31,859 nucleotides of DNA from CAZBMJ01 sp964493205 (GTDB taxonomy: Bacteria > Myxococcota > UBA727 > JABDBI01), in assembly GCA_964493205.1 (NCBI GenBank), contig CAZBMJ010000028.1:1-31859 (forward strand), written 5' to 3'. How positions within the stretch are numbered: the stretch's first letter is position 1; every line of letters starts with the position of its first letter. The position numbers were made by a program, and so were the translations under genes. The notes beneath the pieces were generated by a model. That model was not told where the DNA came from. It saw only the letters and a list, made by a program, of their open reading frames with translations, and searched no databases. Shown here piece by piece: positions 7,526 to 16,970 of this stretch.

Positions 7526-9955
7526 ATGCTAAAAAATATTATATTTCTAAATCTAATAACCATTAAATTACTAGCAAATAACACAAGCTTTTTTAATCAA
7601 AAAAACACAGTAAACAATCAAGAAATAATAAGAAGTATACCAATCATAAATAACATTCCCACTGAAGGCATTGACAGTGTATTTATTAATAATCAACAAA
7701 CACCATTATTTCTAAGCCAACAAAATTTTAACGTAAGCAATGAGTTTATTATAAGCGCAGCAGAAGCTCTAGAGGTTGCTATTAAAATATCCCCTCATTC
7801 TTTGATTCATGATCCTTATGTGGAAAAAATAAGTGATGCAATTTATGAAAAAGTTTGGTTGATGCATTTTGGAGAGCTAAAAGCGGCTTATAAGGTTAGA
7901 TTACCCACTTTATCAGTGATTGATTTGCAAGATGTCTATGTAAACGCACAAAATGCTGAAATTTTAAAAATTGAACCAACCGTGCATTTAGTAAGTGCGG
8001 TAGCGGACGTTTTTGTTTATTCTCCATCAAATCAACATATAGATTTTAATGAACTCAAGCGAGTAACGTTAGAGAATTTAATAGATATAAAAGAAGATAG
8101 CTTTTTAAATGCAGAATACATAAGTGTTAAAAATTGTTGCCACTATTATACTTGCCCATCAGATAAAAATTGCGCTGAAAATGAAAAAAAATGCGCACTT
8201 AAAAGCCATAAAAATGCACGACAAAGACGAGAAATCATTGAACTTTCTACAGATTCGATGGGATTAAATAAAAATATAGCTGTAGCACCTAGTATTTTTA
8301 TTGATACCCTACGATGCACGTATCTGCCCTTTGCTAAGAGCAGCATTAAAGATAATAAAATTGGTTTTTTTGATGTCCCTATTGATGAAGAAGGACCGGC
8401 TTCAGAAATGGATAAATTTAGCGAAATTCAAGCTTATTTTAGCGCTAATTCTTTTTTTCAGCATATTAGATTTTTACTTAGTAATAATTCTTGGTGTTTA
8501 AGAGAACATGCCATGTCTTGTGATAGCCAAGGTAGGGCTCAAACTCCTTATAAAATATTTGTTAATCAAATGATCCCAGATTTATATGGACAAAATGATT
8601 TAATATCTCAAATAGCACAAAGTAAAGGAACAAAAGAAAATCCAGTAATACTAAACGACCTAGTTCGCATGGGTAATGCAGCTTTTGTGCCCGCTTTAAG
8701 TACCTTAAAAAAAAATACACCAAAAAGTGACGAAATATTAAGTGATTTAATACAAAATTTTGATCACAACGTTTTTTTTCAGGGAAATAAAGATTTTGCG
8801 TATGATGGTGATGTAGTTTTTCATGAATTTATGCACGCTGTAACAGCCTCTTTAGTTGGTAAATTAAACTCCTTAGGTATTGATCAATGGGGAATTAATT
8901 CTGAACCAGGAAGTCTCAATGAAGGCTGGTCTGATTATTTCGCAGCATCTTTTAGTAAAGATTCTTCTTTGGGAGAATATGCTTCTCTTAAAGATGGTTA
9001 TGGAGAAGTGGGGTTAAGAAATATAAATAATAGTTTTAGTTGCCCAAATAGTATAATAGGTGAAATACATAATGACAGCCAAATTTGGTCAGGGGCATTA
9101 TGGGAAATAAGACAAGCTATTGTTAAAAACTTTTCAGAAGAAAAAGCAGTTTCTTTTGATAAGGCTGTATTAGCTTCCCTAGCTTTGTCTAAAAACACTG
9201 AAGATTTTAAAACTCAAAGCCAAAAATTATTAAGCACAGTAGAAAAAGATGTTTTTGATATAACTCAAGAAATATTAACAAAAAGAGGAGTAATAAATTG
9301 TTTTAGAGCAGTAACTGTTTCTAAATTAGACAATAAAAACACACCCCAAATTAGCACTAAAAAAATATTATTTATCCCTTCAAAAAATAATATTGGTTTA
9401 AAAAATTATGCTCCAGCAAGCTTACAGTTAAAAATTGAGATTCCCGCAGGTGCAGTGGGTGTGGATATTTCTTTTAAACAATTTTTTGCAGCATCAGGTG
9501 CCTTAATGGGAGAAGAAACCACAGCCAATAATGCTAGTGGCATAAAACCTATTGCTGCTTTATATAGCTTTGATGAGCCTCATAAATGGAGTTTTAAAGG
9601 TGCAAGTGCTAACTCTGTAAATAATGAAAAAGAAGAAGAAATTATATCTTATTATGAAAATGGCTTATGGCATTTATACAAGCAAATAAATCTCGAAAAA
9701 TGCGAACAAAAAAACGCTTATATTTCTTTTTTAGGCAGAGATAATCAATATACTTTAAAAGATATAAATATAAGTTTTATTATAGATAAAAATATAAATT
9801 CACAAAGCTGCAAATATTTTTATAAAAAAAATGAAAAAACAAAAAATGAATCAGGGTGTTCAAGCACAGGCAATAATAACTTATTTTTTATGTTATTTAT
9901 TTTTTTAATGATAAGATTAGGAATAAAAAATTATTGCATCAAAATAGCTATATAA
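7526..9955 (+). CDS. Fungalysin-like (M36) secreted metalloprotease with MYXO-CTERM-like tail
   Basis: A large exported zinc protease. A short N-terminal hydrophobic segment acts as signal peptide. The zinc motif is HEFMH (H433, E434, H437), and the third ligand is E466 in SLNEGWSDYFAA, spaced as in M36 fungalysins. About 430 residues precede the catalytic motif and probably hold a propeptide plus a cysteine-rich insert (several Cys near residues 208-228). After the catalytic domain is a beta-rich C-terminal region. The very end has SGCSSTGNNN, a hydrophobic segment and then basic residues (RLGIKN), a three-part pattern like MYXO-CTERM sorting tails. The ATG has an AGGA site upstream. At 809 residues it is longer than typical fungalysins. 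The family call rests on the HExxH and NEGWSD pair; the substrate is unknown. Confidence 0.8.
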   Translation: MLKNIIFLNLITIKLLANNTSFFNQKNTVNNQEIIRSIPIINNIPTEGIDSVFINNQQTPLFLSQQNFNVSNEFIISAAEALEVAIKISPHSLIHDPYVEKISDAIYEKVWLMHFGELKAAYKVRLPTLSVIDLQDVYVNAQNAEILKIEPTVHLVSAVADVFVYSPSNQHIDFNELKRVTLENLIDIKEDSFLNAEYISVKNCCHYYTCPSDKNCAENEKKCALKSHKNARQRREIIELSTDSMGLNKNIAVAPSIFIDTLRCTYLPFAKSSIKDNKIGFFDVPIDEEGPASEMDKFSEIQAYFSANSFFQHIRFLLSNNSWCLREHAMSCDSQGRAQTPYKIFVNQMIPDLYGQNDLISQIAQSKGTKENPVILNDLVRMGNAAFVPALSTLKKNTPKSDEILSDLIQNFDHNVFFQGNKDFAYDGDVVFHEFMHAVTASLVGKLNSLGIDQWGINSEPGSLNEGWSDYFAASFSKDSSLGEYASLKDGYGEVGLRNINNSFSCPNSIIGEIHNDSQIWSGALWEIRQAIVKNFSEEKAVSFDKAVLASLALSKNTEDFKTQSQKLLSTVEKDVFDITQEILTKRGVINCFRAVTVSKLDNKNTPQISTKKILFIPSKNNIGLKNYAPASLQLKIEIPAGAVGVDISFKQFFAASGALMGEETTANNASGIKPIAALYSFDEPHKWSFKGASANSVNNEKEEEIISYYENGLWHLYKQINLEKCEQKNAYISFLGRDNQYTLKDINISFIIDKNINSQSCKYFYKKNEKTKNESGCSSTGNNNLFFMLFIFLMIRLGIKNYCIKIAI

Positions 9956-10069
9956 CATAACCTAAATATTAGTGGAAAAAACTCAGTAAATTTTGTCTGG
10001 ATTTTTAAAGAAACACAAATAAATAACCCAAGTTGCTAGTTGATTTAATAAACTTTTCTAGGAGAAAAA

Positions 10070-10792
10070 ATGCGCATTGCAATATATGGATTTTTATTGT
10101 TTTTTTCGTCACTTGTTTTGGCTCAACCTGGCGAGACTGATAATGATATTGTGTTTTTGATAGATCCTTTTGATATACAATTTATTCAATCTGATGCTTC
10201 CGAACAAAAAATTTTGCTTGGTAATTATGAGATAAAAAATGAAAATTTAAAATATTGTAAAACAGTATTTGTTGAAACTGTGTGCATTATTCGTCTTAAT
10301 CAAATGGTACAGGAAGCACAAAAAAAGAAGAAAAAGCTGTTATTTAACGTTACCAAATTGCAAAAAAAAAATGAAAAAAGATATATAAATGACGAAACAA
10401 ATTTGAGAGAAGTATGGAGTATAAGTAATGAAAATATTGAACCTGAGTATATGACATATACCGTTAAAGCTTTTAAAAGAAAATATTCATATGCTGATGG
10501 TTGTTTTTGTACGAACTATCTTTGGAAATTTTCCAGTTATGACCGTTACGCGTATGAGGCTGCTTCAAATTCTGAATGGCAAGCTGTCCTGGATGAAATT
10601 TTAACGCTTCCTAATGACGCTGAGATCCAGGTAGCTAAATATATATCTTGGTCACAAGGAGGTTTTTCAACTGTGCCTCTCGAACTTATCTTTATTCTAG
10701 AAAAAAATAGCAACCAAGAAGCAGAAGATACCAATAAAATTGATATTCCCACTGTAAAAGAAGTTTCTAAAACTAGTAAGTTTCATTTTTAA
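10070..10792 (+). CDS. Secreted protein of unknown function
   Basis: Not recognised. The N-terminus is a clear signal peptide with cleavage likely after LVLAQ (about residue 19). The mature part is about 220 residues, with a lysine-rich stretch (KKKKK near residue 85), a cysteine cluster including DGCFCTNY, and many aromatic residues, which suggests a small disulphide-containing periplasmic or extracellular domain. AGGAGAAAAA sits just before the ATG, a very strong ribosome binding site. It lies 114 bp after the metalloprotease gene in the same direction, so the two could be linked, but no shared motif shows this. Confidence 0.7.
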   Translation: MRIAIYGFLLFFSSLVLAQPGETDNDIVFLIDPFDIQFIQSDASEQKILLGNYEIKNENLKYCKTVFVETVCIIRLNQMVQEAQKKKKKLLFNVTKLQKKNEKRYINDETNLREVWSISNENIEPEYMTYTVKAFKRKYSYADGCFCTNYLWKFSSYDRYAYEAASNSEWQAVLDEILTLPNDAEIQVAKYISWSQGGFSTVPLELIFILEKNSNQEAEDTNKIDIPTVKEVSKTSKFHF

Positions 10793-10948
10793 GGTGCAAA
10801 AGCTGATGGTACTGCCAACTGATTCCTACGTAGCGTGACTTGTTCAGGCTATACAGAAAACTAATTTCTACAATTGTAAAAGCTAATTATCTAGATGCCT
10901 CGCACAAGGCGTGGCACGTAGAAAGTAACTAAACAAAGACGTAATAGA
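10793..10948. other. Intergenic spacer with GC-rich imperfect hairpin
   Basis: This convergent spacer is visibly richer in G and C than its surroundings. It holds an imperfect hairpin at 10897-10915 (GCCTCGC opposite GCGTGGC, one mismatch) with no T-run on either side, so it is not a standard terminator. No reading frame of note was found. Confidence 0.35.
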
Positions 10949-13435
10949 TCACGGTGCAAATACCGAATTATCTGATCTATCCATGGGTACGTTATATATT
11001 TTGTCTTCTTGCTCTTCTATTTTGGGAGCAGTACCAATTTTAAAAGGCTCAAATACTATATAAGATTTTTGAGGCTCAATAATTTCTCCATCAATATTTT
11101 CTACTGGCACACTATTACTAGGTTCGCTAGTAATAATTTCTGGCTTAGCAACAGCTTTACCATTTTTTTGGTCTATATAACGCCATTCGATGTTTGTAGG
11201 AACTTCAAATTTAATTTCTTCTTGGTGCTTACTTATGCCGTTCATAAAATCAGCCCAAATGGGAAATGCTGTATTAATACCCCAAGCATGGGTTCCAATG
11301 CTGCGATTATCGTCATACCCAATATAAACCAATGCTAATATTTCTGGTGAAAAGCCATAAAACCAAGTGGTACGTGCTTTATTGGTAGTTCCTGTTTTAC
11401 CTGCAAGTTCAGCCTTAACGTTGCTTAATCTGTGCATATGAGAAGAAATAACACTTTTTAATAGCCAAGTAGTCATATAGGCACTTTCTTCCCCCAAAAC
11501 CTTAGTTTCTGTAGAAGCTATATGACTTTTAGTTTTGCCTTCCACAAAATTAAGTTTATCTATCATGTGATAATCAGAAAATTTTCCTTTATTGGGAAAT
11601 ACTCTTAAAGCGTTGGCTATTTGAATAGGATAATTTTCGGCGCTCCCTAGAGCTATGGTTAGGTTTCTTGGAAAAGGAGTTTTTTGAGTAAAAAGCCCTA
11701 CATCTTTTGTTTGTTGTAAAAACTTACTAATTCCAATTTTTTCAAGCAAAGAAATAGTGCAAATATTGATAGAAGAAACTAAGCAATGCCTAAGAGTAAT
11801 ATCGCCTAAAAATTTATTAGTATGATTTCTTGGCCGCCAAAACTCATTAGTTTCTGTATCTAGAAAGGCTTTTGGAGCATCAGTAATAATAGATGCAGGA
11901 GTAACAAGATCCATATCCATGGCCAAGCTATAAATAAAAGGCTTAATAGTAGAACCAATTTGTCGTTTAGCTTGCACGGCTCTATTAAATGGCGATAACT
12001 TAAAATCATAGCCCCCAGTCATGGCAAGCACTCCCCCAGTTTTAACATCTAAGGCAATAATGGCACCATTAATAAGAGGAATTTGTTCTAGACTAGCTTT
12101 TATTTCTGATTTTACTTTGGTTAAATTTACTAAAATAATATCACCAACACTTATTAAGTCTGTTATTTTCTTTTTCTTAGAAACTAATGCCCAAGACATA
12201 GAAGCTGCATCCATGCGAATAGTTTTAGTTCCCAAATCAAGCAAAGCACCTTGTTGATTAACATCTTTAACTAAAACACATACAAGCGCCTTATTTTCTA
12301 AAGTTACTAACCTGCTATTTTCAATGGCATCTAGTTTAGTCAGACTGCATAAATCCCAAATTTTATCTTTATTATTTTTAATAAAAGCTTTAGCTCTAAA
12401 AGCATTAAGTTTGCTAAATAATTCTTCTTTCTGCTTTAGTTCTGGTCTAAATATTGGCCCCCTATAGCCCTCTTTTTTATCTATAGCCTCAAGACCTTTT
12501 TTAAGAGAATTATTGGCCAATTTTTGCATGGAAATATCAAGAGTAGAATTAACTTTTAGGCCTCCTCTTCTAATATACTCATCATCAAGACTGGATAAAA
12601 GTTCAGTTTTAATAGCTCTTAAAAAATAGGGTGCTACGTCTTCATCGGGCACAAAAGAATTGGTAGCAGAAAATAAAGGTGATTCTAAAGCTTCATTAAA
12701 TTGCAAATTGTTTATAAAATCATGTTTTAGCATTTGCTCTAAAACATATTTTTGCCTATCTTTAAGGGCATTAATATCGTTAAATGGATTAATTTTAGTA
12801 GGACTTTTGGGCACAGAAGCTAGAGCTGCTGCTTCAAATATTTCTAGTTTATTGGCTGATTTATGAAAATAAGTTTTACTCGCCTCTTCTATACCATATG
12901 CGCCATTACCAAAATAGATTTGATTTAGGTAGAGATTAAGTATTTGGTCTTTAGTTAACTTTTCTTCGATTCTTTTAGCCAACACCATTTCTTTAAGCTT
13001 TCTTAAATAAGTTTTAGAAGAAGAAAGCAGCATTATTTTCGCTGTTTGTTGAGTAATAGTACTGCCGCCTACTCTACGACCACCAAAAAGACGATATTTT
13101 ATTTCTAATAAAATTGCTCTTGATAAGCCTATTAGATCAATACCTTTATGGTGATAAAACTCAGCATCTTCAGCGGCAATAAAAGCTAAATAAACATGCT
13201 TTGGAAGTTTATTTACTTCAATAACAGTCCTTTTTTCATCAAAGAATCTTCCCACTAAATTATTATTTCTATCAAAAACTTGCGTGCTTTGAGGAGGCTC
13301 ATAATTTTGTAATTTTTCTAAACTAGGTAAATCGTTAAATACTAAATAAGCTACTAAGGGCACAAATACTACTAAACCTAGTAACGCAAATAAAACTAAA
13401 TAAGAGCTAATTTTAACATGTCTATTCATAAACAA
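10949..13435 (-). CDS. mrcA: Penicillin-binding protein 1A (bifunctional class A PBP)
   Basis: Polymerises glycan chains and cross-links peptidoglycan. It has an N-terminal membrane anchor (about residues 10-33) and a glycosyltransferase domain with AAEDAEFYHHKGID (catalytic Glu about 89) and GGSTITQQTAK. An OB-like insertion typical of Gram-negative PBP1A follows. The transpeptidase has Ser495 in GSTIKP, the SIN triad in SSINI, and KTGTT (Lys680). The first codon is probably TTG at 13435, which has AGGA eight bases upstream; the ATG at 13429 (MNRHVK) is the alternative but its spacing is 14. At 828 residues it has the normal PBP1A length. Convergent with the gene ending at 10792. Confidence 0.95.
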   Translation of the reverse strand: MFMNRHVKISSYLVLFALLGLVVFVPLVAYLVFNDLPSLEKLQNYEPPQSTQVFDRNNNLVGRFFDEKRTVIEVNKLPKHVYLAFIAAEDAEFYHHKGIDLIGLSRAILLEIKYRLFGGRRVGGSTITQQTAKIMLLSSSKTYLRKLKEMVLAKRIEEKLTKDQILNLYLNQIYFGNGAYGIEEASKTYFHKSANKLEIFEAAALASVPKSPTKINPFNDINALKDRQKYVLEQMLKHDFINNLQFNEALESPLFSATNSFVPDEDVAPYFLRAIKTELLSSLDDEYIRRGGLKVNSTLDISMQKLANNSLKKGLEAIDKKEGYRGPIFRPELKQKEELFSKLNAFRAKAFIKNNKDKIWDLCSLTKLDAIENSRLVTLENKALVCVLVKDVNQQGALLDLGTKTIRMDAASMSWALVSKKKKITDLISVGDIILVNLTKVKSEIKASLEQIPLINGAIIALDVKTGGVLAMTGGYDFKLSPFNRAVQAKRQIGSTIKPFIYSLAMDMDLVTPASIITDAPKAFLDTETNEFWRPRNHTNKFLGDITLRHCLVSSINICTISLLEKIGISKFLQQTKDVGLFTQKTPFPRNLTIALGSAENYPIQIANALRVFPNKGKFSDYHMIDKLNFVEGKTKSHIASTETKVLGEESAYMTTWLLKSVISSHMHRLSNVKAELAGKTGTTNKARTTWFYGFSPEILALVYIGYDDNRSIGTHAWGINTAFPIWADFMNGISKHQEEIKFEVPTNIEWRYIDQKNGKAVAKPEIITSEPSNSVPVENIDGEIIEPQKSYIVFEPFKIGTAPKIEEQEDKIYNVPMDRSDNSVFAP

Positions 13436-13532
13436 ATAATTTTCCTAAAACTGAATTTATCACTTTCATAACGTATAATATAGTCTAATATACTTTTTTA
13501 AATGGGGCATTTACCATAAAAGGCTAAATCAT

Positions 13533-14552
13533 ATGATCAAATACTTAGGTTCAAAAAGACAACTAATTCCCTGGATAGTTAAAACCATCAAGGAAAACTT
13601 TGAGCACATTGATTCAGCACTAGATGTTTTTTCAGGCACTTCTAGGGTATCGCTAGCTTTGAAAGAACAAGGTATACAGGTTCATGCAAATGATCACAAT
13701 ACTTTTGCCTTTCATATAGCTAATTGCTACGTGGCAACTAATAAAGAAGAACTACCAAAAAACATAGAAAAAATTATTGAACATTTAAATAGCCTTCCTC
13801 CAAAAGCAGGATTTTTTACGGAAAATTATTGCCTTAAAGCAAGATTTTTTCATCCAAAAAATGGCGAAAAAGTGGATGCCATTAGAAACGAAATAGATAA
13901 ACTAGATCTTAGCCAAAAAATACGTTCTGTTTTATTAGTAAGTCTTATGGAAGCCGCAGATAGAACTGACTCCACATGCGGAATTCAAATGGCTTATCTA
14001 AAAAGTTGGGCTAAGCGAGCTCATAACGACCTAAGTTTACGCATACCAAATCTTATTTCAGATGAAATAGCAAAAAAAGATAATCAGGCTTATTGTCTCG
14101 ATGCTATAGAAGCAGCAAAAACAATAAAATGTGATTTAGCCTATTTAGATCCTCCCTATAACCAACATAGTTATCGCAGCAATTATCATATTTGGGAAAC
14201 CTTAGTTCAGTGGGATAATCCTACTATGTATGGCCAAGTTCAAAAACGCATGGATTGCCGAGAAATTAAAAGTGATTTTAATTCGAAAAAAAAGTTTAAG
14301 CTCACCTTAGAGACTCTTATAAGTAGCCTGCAAACTAAATACTTAGTGCTTTCTTTTAGCAACGAAGGTTTTATTAATAAAGAAGAGTTAGAAAATATGC
14401 TCAAACCGTGGGGAAGCGTAAAGGTTTTTAGCGTGGAATACAAAAGATATGTGGGAGCGCAAATAGGCATTTATAACCAACAAGGCCTAAAAGTTGGGAA
14501 TGTAAAAAATTTACATAACCAAGAATTTCTTTATGTGGCTAGGCGTTTTTAG
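13533..14552 (+). CDS. D12-class N6-adenine DNA methyltransferase (orphan)
   Basis: A Dam-like class enzyme that transfers a methyl group from SAM to adenine in DNA. The N-terminal MIKYLGSKRQLIPWIV and DVFSGTSRVSLAL form the SAM-binding motif, and YLDPPYNQHSY (D206) is the catalytic DPPY. Length (339) fits the family. No restriction endonuclease gene lies next to it: the neighbours are PBP1A and a DUF4143 ATPase, so it is an orphan methylase in this window. Its 3' end overlaps the convergent ATPase gene by 14 bp. Recognition sequence is unknown. Confidence 0.9.
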   Translation: MIKYLGSKRQLIPWIVKTIKENFEHIDSALDVFSGTSRVSLALKEQGIQVHANDHNTFAFHIANCYVATNKEELPKNIEKIIEHLNSLPPKAGFFTENYCLKARFFHPKNGEKVDAIRNEIDKLDLSQKIRSVLLVSLMEAADRTDSTCGIQMAYLKSWAKRAHNDLSLRIPNLISDEIAKKDNQAYCLDAIEAAKTIKCDLAYLDPPYNQHSYRSNYHIWETLVQWDNPTMYGQVQKRMDCREIKSDFNSKKKFKLTLETLISSLQTKYLVLSFSNEGFINKEELENMLKPWGSVKVFSVEYKRYVGAQIGIYNQQGLKVGNVKNLHNQEFLYVARRF

Positions 14553-15729
14553 AAATATTCAATATTTGTTCATGCGCTTTATACATAGGTGTTAGAGCAA
14601 TATCTAGATAATCACCATCTTGAGAGGATCCTGCATAAATTAAATACCCGGATACTTCTTCTTTTGCTTTATCTCTACATATCTGAATAAAATATTTCAG
14701 ATTTGTAATAAAAGACTTTTGAAAAGTTTCCGAACATTTTATCTCCATAGCATAAATATGCCCGCCCCATTCACCAAGCAAATCAACTTCATGCCCTGTA
14801 TGATCACGCCAAAAATACAAATGAGGAGGTAATCCTTGATTAATACGACCTTTGAATAATTCTAAAATCATAAGATTTTCAAAAAGAGCACCCTTTAAAT
14901 AATGAGTTTCAACTTGCTGTTCTTTTTCAAGACCCAAAAGCATACATGCTAGCCCTGTATCATAAAAATATAATTTTGACATTTTTGTAAGACGCTTATT
15001 AAAGTTTTGATGGTATGGTTGCAGTGTAAAAACAACATAACTTGCTTCAAGTATTGATAGCCATTTACTTGCCGTACTATGAGAAATACCTGCATCCTGA
15101 GCAAGGGAAGAAAAATTGATAAGCTGCCCCACACGACCTGCACAAAGCTTTAAAAAAGTTTGAAAGCGGCCCAAGTCTTCAATATTTTTAAATTGTCTAA
15201 CATCTCGCTCAATATATGTTTGTATATAACTTGGATAAAAATCTAGTGGGTGCATTTGTAACTGATGTAATCCTGGGTATCCACCTTTAAAAATAGCCCT
15301 GCTATAATTAGCCTTGTCATGAATTTCAAAAAGACTAAGAGGCAATAAAGTTATCATACCAATTCGGCCTGATAGTGATTGTGAAATTTGCGAATTTAAA
15401 GCAAAATTTTGTGATCCAGTTATAATATAACGACCTTTTTGCGAGTTTTCATCAACTATTCCTTGAAGATACGATAAGAGTAATGGGACATGCTGCACTT
15501 CATCAAAAATAGCACCATTTTGATATGACTTTAGAAACCCTCTAGGGTCTTCTTCTGCTTGCAGTCTGATGTCTAAGTTTTCTAATGATACATAAGGCAA
15601 ATTGGGAAACAAAAATTTTGCAATAGTAGTTTTCCCAGATTGCCTAGGTCCAGTTATTCCAACAATTGGATAAAGCTTAGCTAATCTTTGAATTACAGCT
15701 GTAATTTCACGTGCATACATAAAAACCAT
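14539..15729 (-). CDS. AAA-family ATPase with DUF4143 domain
   Basis: A COG1373-type protein: an N-terminal AAA_14 ATPase followed by a DUF4143 domain with a PD-(D/E)XK-like fold in its C-terminal part. Walker A is GPRQSGKTT (residues 27-35), Walker B is GAIFDEVQ (D76, E77), and the later YFWRDHTGHEVDLL and YAMEIKCSE carry the nuclease-like acidic and lysine residues. These genes are common in bacteria and archaea, and their role is not established. The ATG at 15729 lies inside an inverted repeat, and the ATG at 15720 (MYAREITAV) is a reasonable alternative; neither has a clear ribosome binding site. Its 3' end overlaps the methylase. Confidence 0.88.
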   Translation of the reverse strand: MVFMYAREITAVIQRLAKLYPIVGITGPRQSGKTTIAKFLFPNLPYVSLENLDIRLQAEEDPRGFLKSYQNGAIFDEVQHVPLLLSYLQGIVDENSQKGRYIITGSQNFALNSQISQSLSGRIGMITLLPLSLFEIHDKANYSRAIFKGGYPGLHQLQMHPLDFYPSYIQTYIERDVRQFKNIEDLGRFQTFLKLCAGRVGQLINFSSLAQDAGISHSTASKWLSILEASYVVFTLQPYHQNFNKRLTKMSKLYFYDTGLACMLLGLEKEQQVETHYLKGALFENLMILELFKGRINQGLPPHLYFWRDHTGHEVDLLGEWGGHIYAMEIKCSETFQKSFITNLKYFIQICRDKAKEEVSGYLIYAGSSQDGDYLDIALTPMYKAHEQILNISKNA

Positions 15730-15763
15730 GTCAAATTGAATCTCACAGTTTCAATTTGACATG
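15727..15763. promoter_or_regulatory. Perfect 14-bp inverted repeat at the 5' end of the DUF4143 ATPase gene
   Basis: CATGTCAAATTGAA at 15727-15740 is mirrored exactly at 15750-15763, with a 9-base loop. One arm contains the first possible start codon of the ATPase. It could be an operator for a dimeric regulator or a hairpin that hides the start codon in the mRNA. The symmetry is seen directly; the function is inference. Confidence 0.6.
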
Positions 15764-15792
15764 AAATAGATTTAACGTCAAGATTTATATAA

Positions 15793-16920
15793 TTAAAAAA
15801 TTTCAAACTCTAAAAGACGGGCATCTAGGCCACTACTAGAAATAACATGTCGACGTTTAGCTTTTAGGCCAACTTCTTTTCCTAAAAATTTGCTGGTAGT
15901 AAATAAAAATCCTCGGCCAGGTTTGCTTATTTTATTTTTCATAAAATCTCCCAATGAGCGATAAAGAGGAACTAAATCTTCTTCACAGCCAAGCCTTTTA
16001 CCATGTGGAGGGTTACTTATTAATAAATTATATTTTGCGCTTGGAGTATGTGAATTAAAATCCTGACACTCTATGTTTATTAGGTTTTTAAAGCCTGCTC
16101 TTTCAATATTGGCTTTACAAAAATTAGCTACTTCTGACTCTTTTTCTAAGCCCCATAAAAAGCCTGGGTTTAAACTTTGTTTTTTGCTATCTTCCTCGTC
16201 TTTTATTTGTAGCCATAATTCTTTATTAAAATCTGGATGCAACAAAAATCCCCAGCTGGTTCGCATATAACCAGGAGGTGTATTTGTTGCTACTAAAACT
16301 GCTTCAATAAGTAAAGTACCTGAGCCACAACAAGGATCAATAGTAATATCGCCAGCATTGTAATTTGCAATTTTTAAAAGTGCTGCAGCCAATGTTTCTT
16401 GTAGGGGCGCTTCTCCTGTATATAATCTATAGCCTCGCTTATATAATGGCTGCCCTGAGGTATCAAAGCTAATAACTGCTTCTTCGTTATCAATAAATAA
16501 ATTAATCTGTATATCGGGATTTTTTAAGTCCACATTAGGACGAAATCCATACCTATCACGCAAGCGATCACAAATAGCATCTTTAAGAACTTGAGCAGCA
16601 AAAAGACTGTTACGCAAGGAATAATGACGAACGTTTGCATCAATAGAAAAACTGTGATCTTTTTTTATATAATTTTCCCATTTAATACTTAAACCTTTAT
16701 TATAAAGTGTATTTCTATCAAAACATTTAAAATTTAATAAAGGCATTAACACTCGGCTAGCTAGGCGTGAAGAATAGTTAATTTTGTAAACATCTTTCAT
16801 GGAGCTTTTTGCTACATATACGCCACAATATCCTTCACTTAGGCCTTCGTAGCCTAACTCTTCAAGCTCTTTAATTAGCAATGTTTCTAATCCATGAGCA
16901 CACATAACGAATAACGACAT
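15793..16920 (-). CDS. THUMP-domain class I SAM-dependent RNA methyltransferase (RlmL/YpsC-like)
   Basis: Predicted to methylate guanine N2 in 23S rRNA, as RlmL-type enzymes do. The N-terminal half has CAHGLETLLIKELEELGYEG (ferredoxin-like and THUMP region), the SAM motif is DPCCGSGTLLIEA, and the catalytic motif is SNPPHGKRLG, which matches the NPP(Y/F/H) of this class. The ATG at 16920 has AGGA eight bases upstream, so I start there (375 residues); the longer frame starting at TTG 16941 would overlap the divergent gene. It is about half the length of E. coli RlmL and lacks the second methyltransferase domain, like Gram-positive YpsC. Divergent from the DUF177 gene. Confidence 0.88.
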   Translation of the reverse strand: MSLFVMCAHGLETLLIKELEELGYEGLSEGYCGVYVAKSSMKDVYKINYSSRLASRVLMPLLNFKCFDRNTLYNKGLSIKWENYIKKDHSFSIDANVRHYSLRNSLFAAQVLKDAICDRLRDRYGFRPNVDLKNPDIQINLFIDNEEAVISFDTSGQPLYKRGYRLYTGEAPLQETLAAALLKIANYNAGDITIDPCCGSGTLLIEAVLVATNTPPGYMRTSWGFLLHPDFNKELWLQIKDEEDSKKQSLNPGFLWGLEKESEVANFCKANIERAGFKNLINIECQDFNSHTPSAKYNLLISNPPHGKRLGCEEDLVPLYRSLGDFMKNKISKPGRGFLFTTSKFLGKEVGLKAKRRHVISSSGLDARLLEFEIF

Positions 16921-16970
16921 ACTAAGTTTCCTACTTGACAATTTTTACTAATCCAATAGTTTTAATCATT

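Noticed and set aside
12021..12866. Open frames on the plus strand inside PBP1A
   Set aside because: They are antisense shadows of a strongly conserved gene and have no matching signals.
13533..15729. A restriction-modification system formed by the methylase and the neighbouring ATPase
   Set aside because: The neighbour is a DUF4143 ATPase in opposite orientation, not a recognised restriction enzyme, and the two share only an end overlap.
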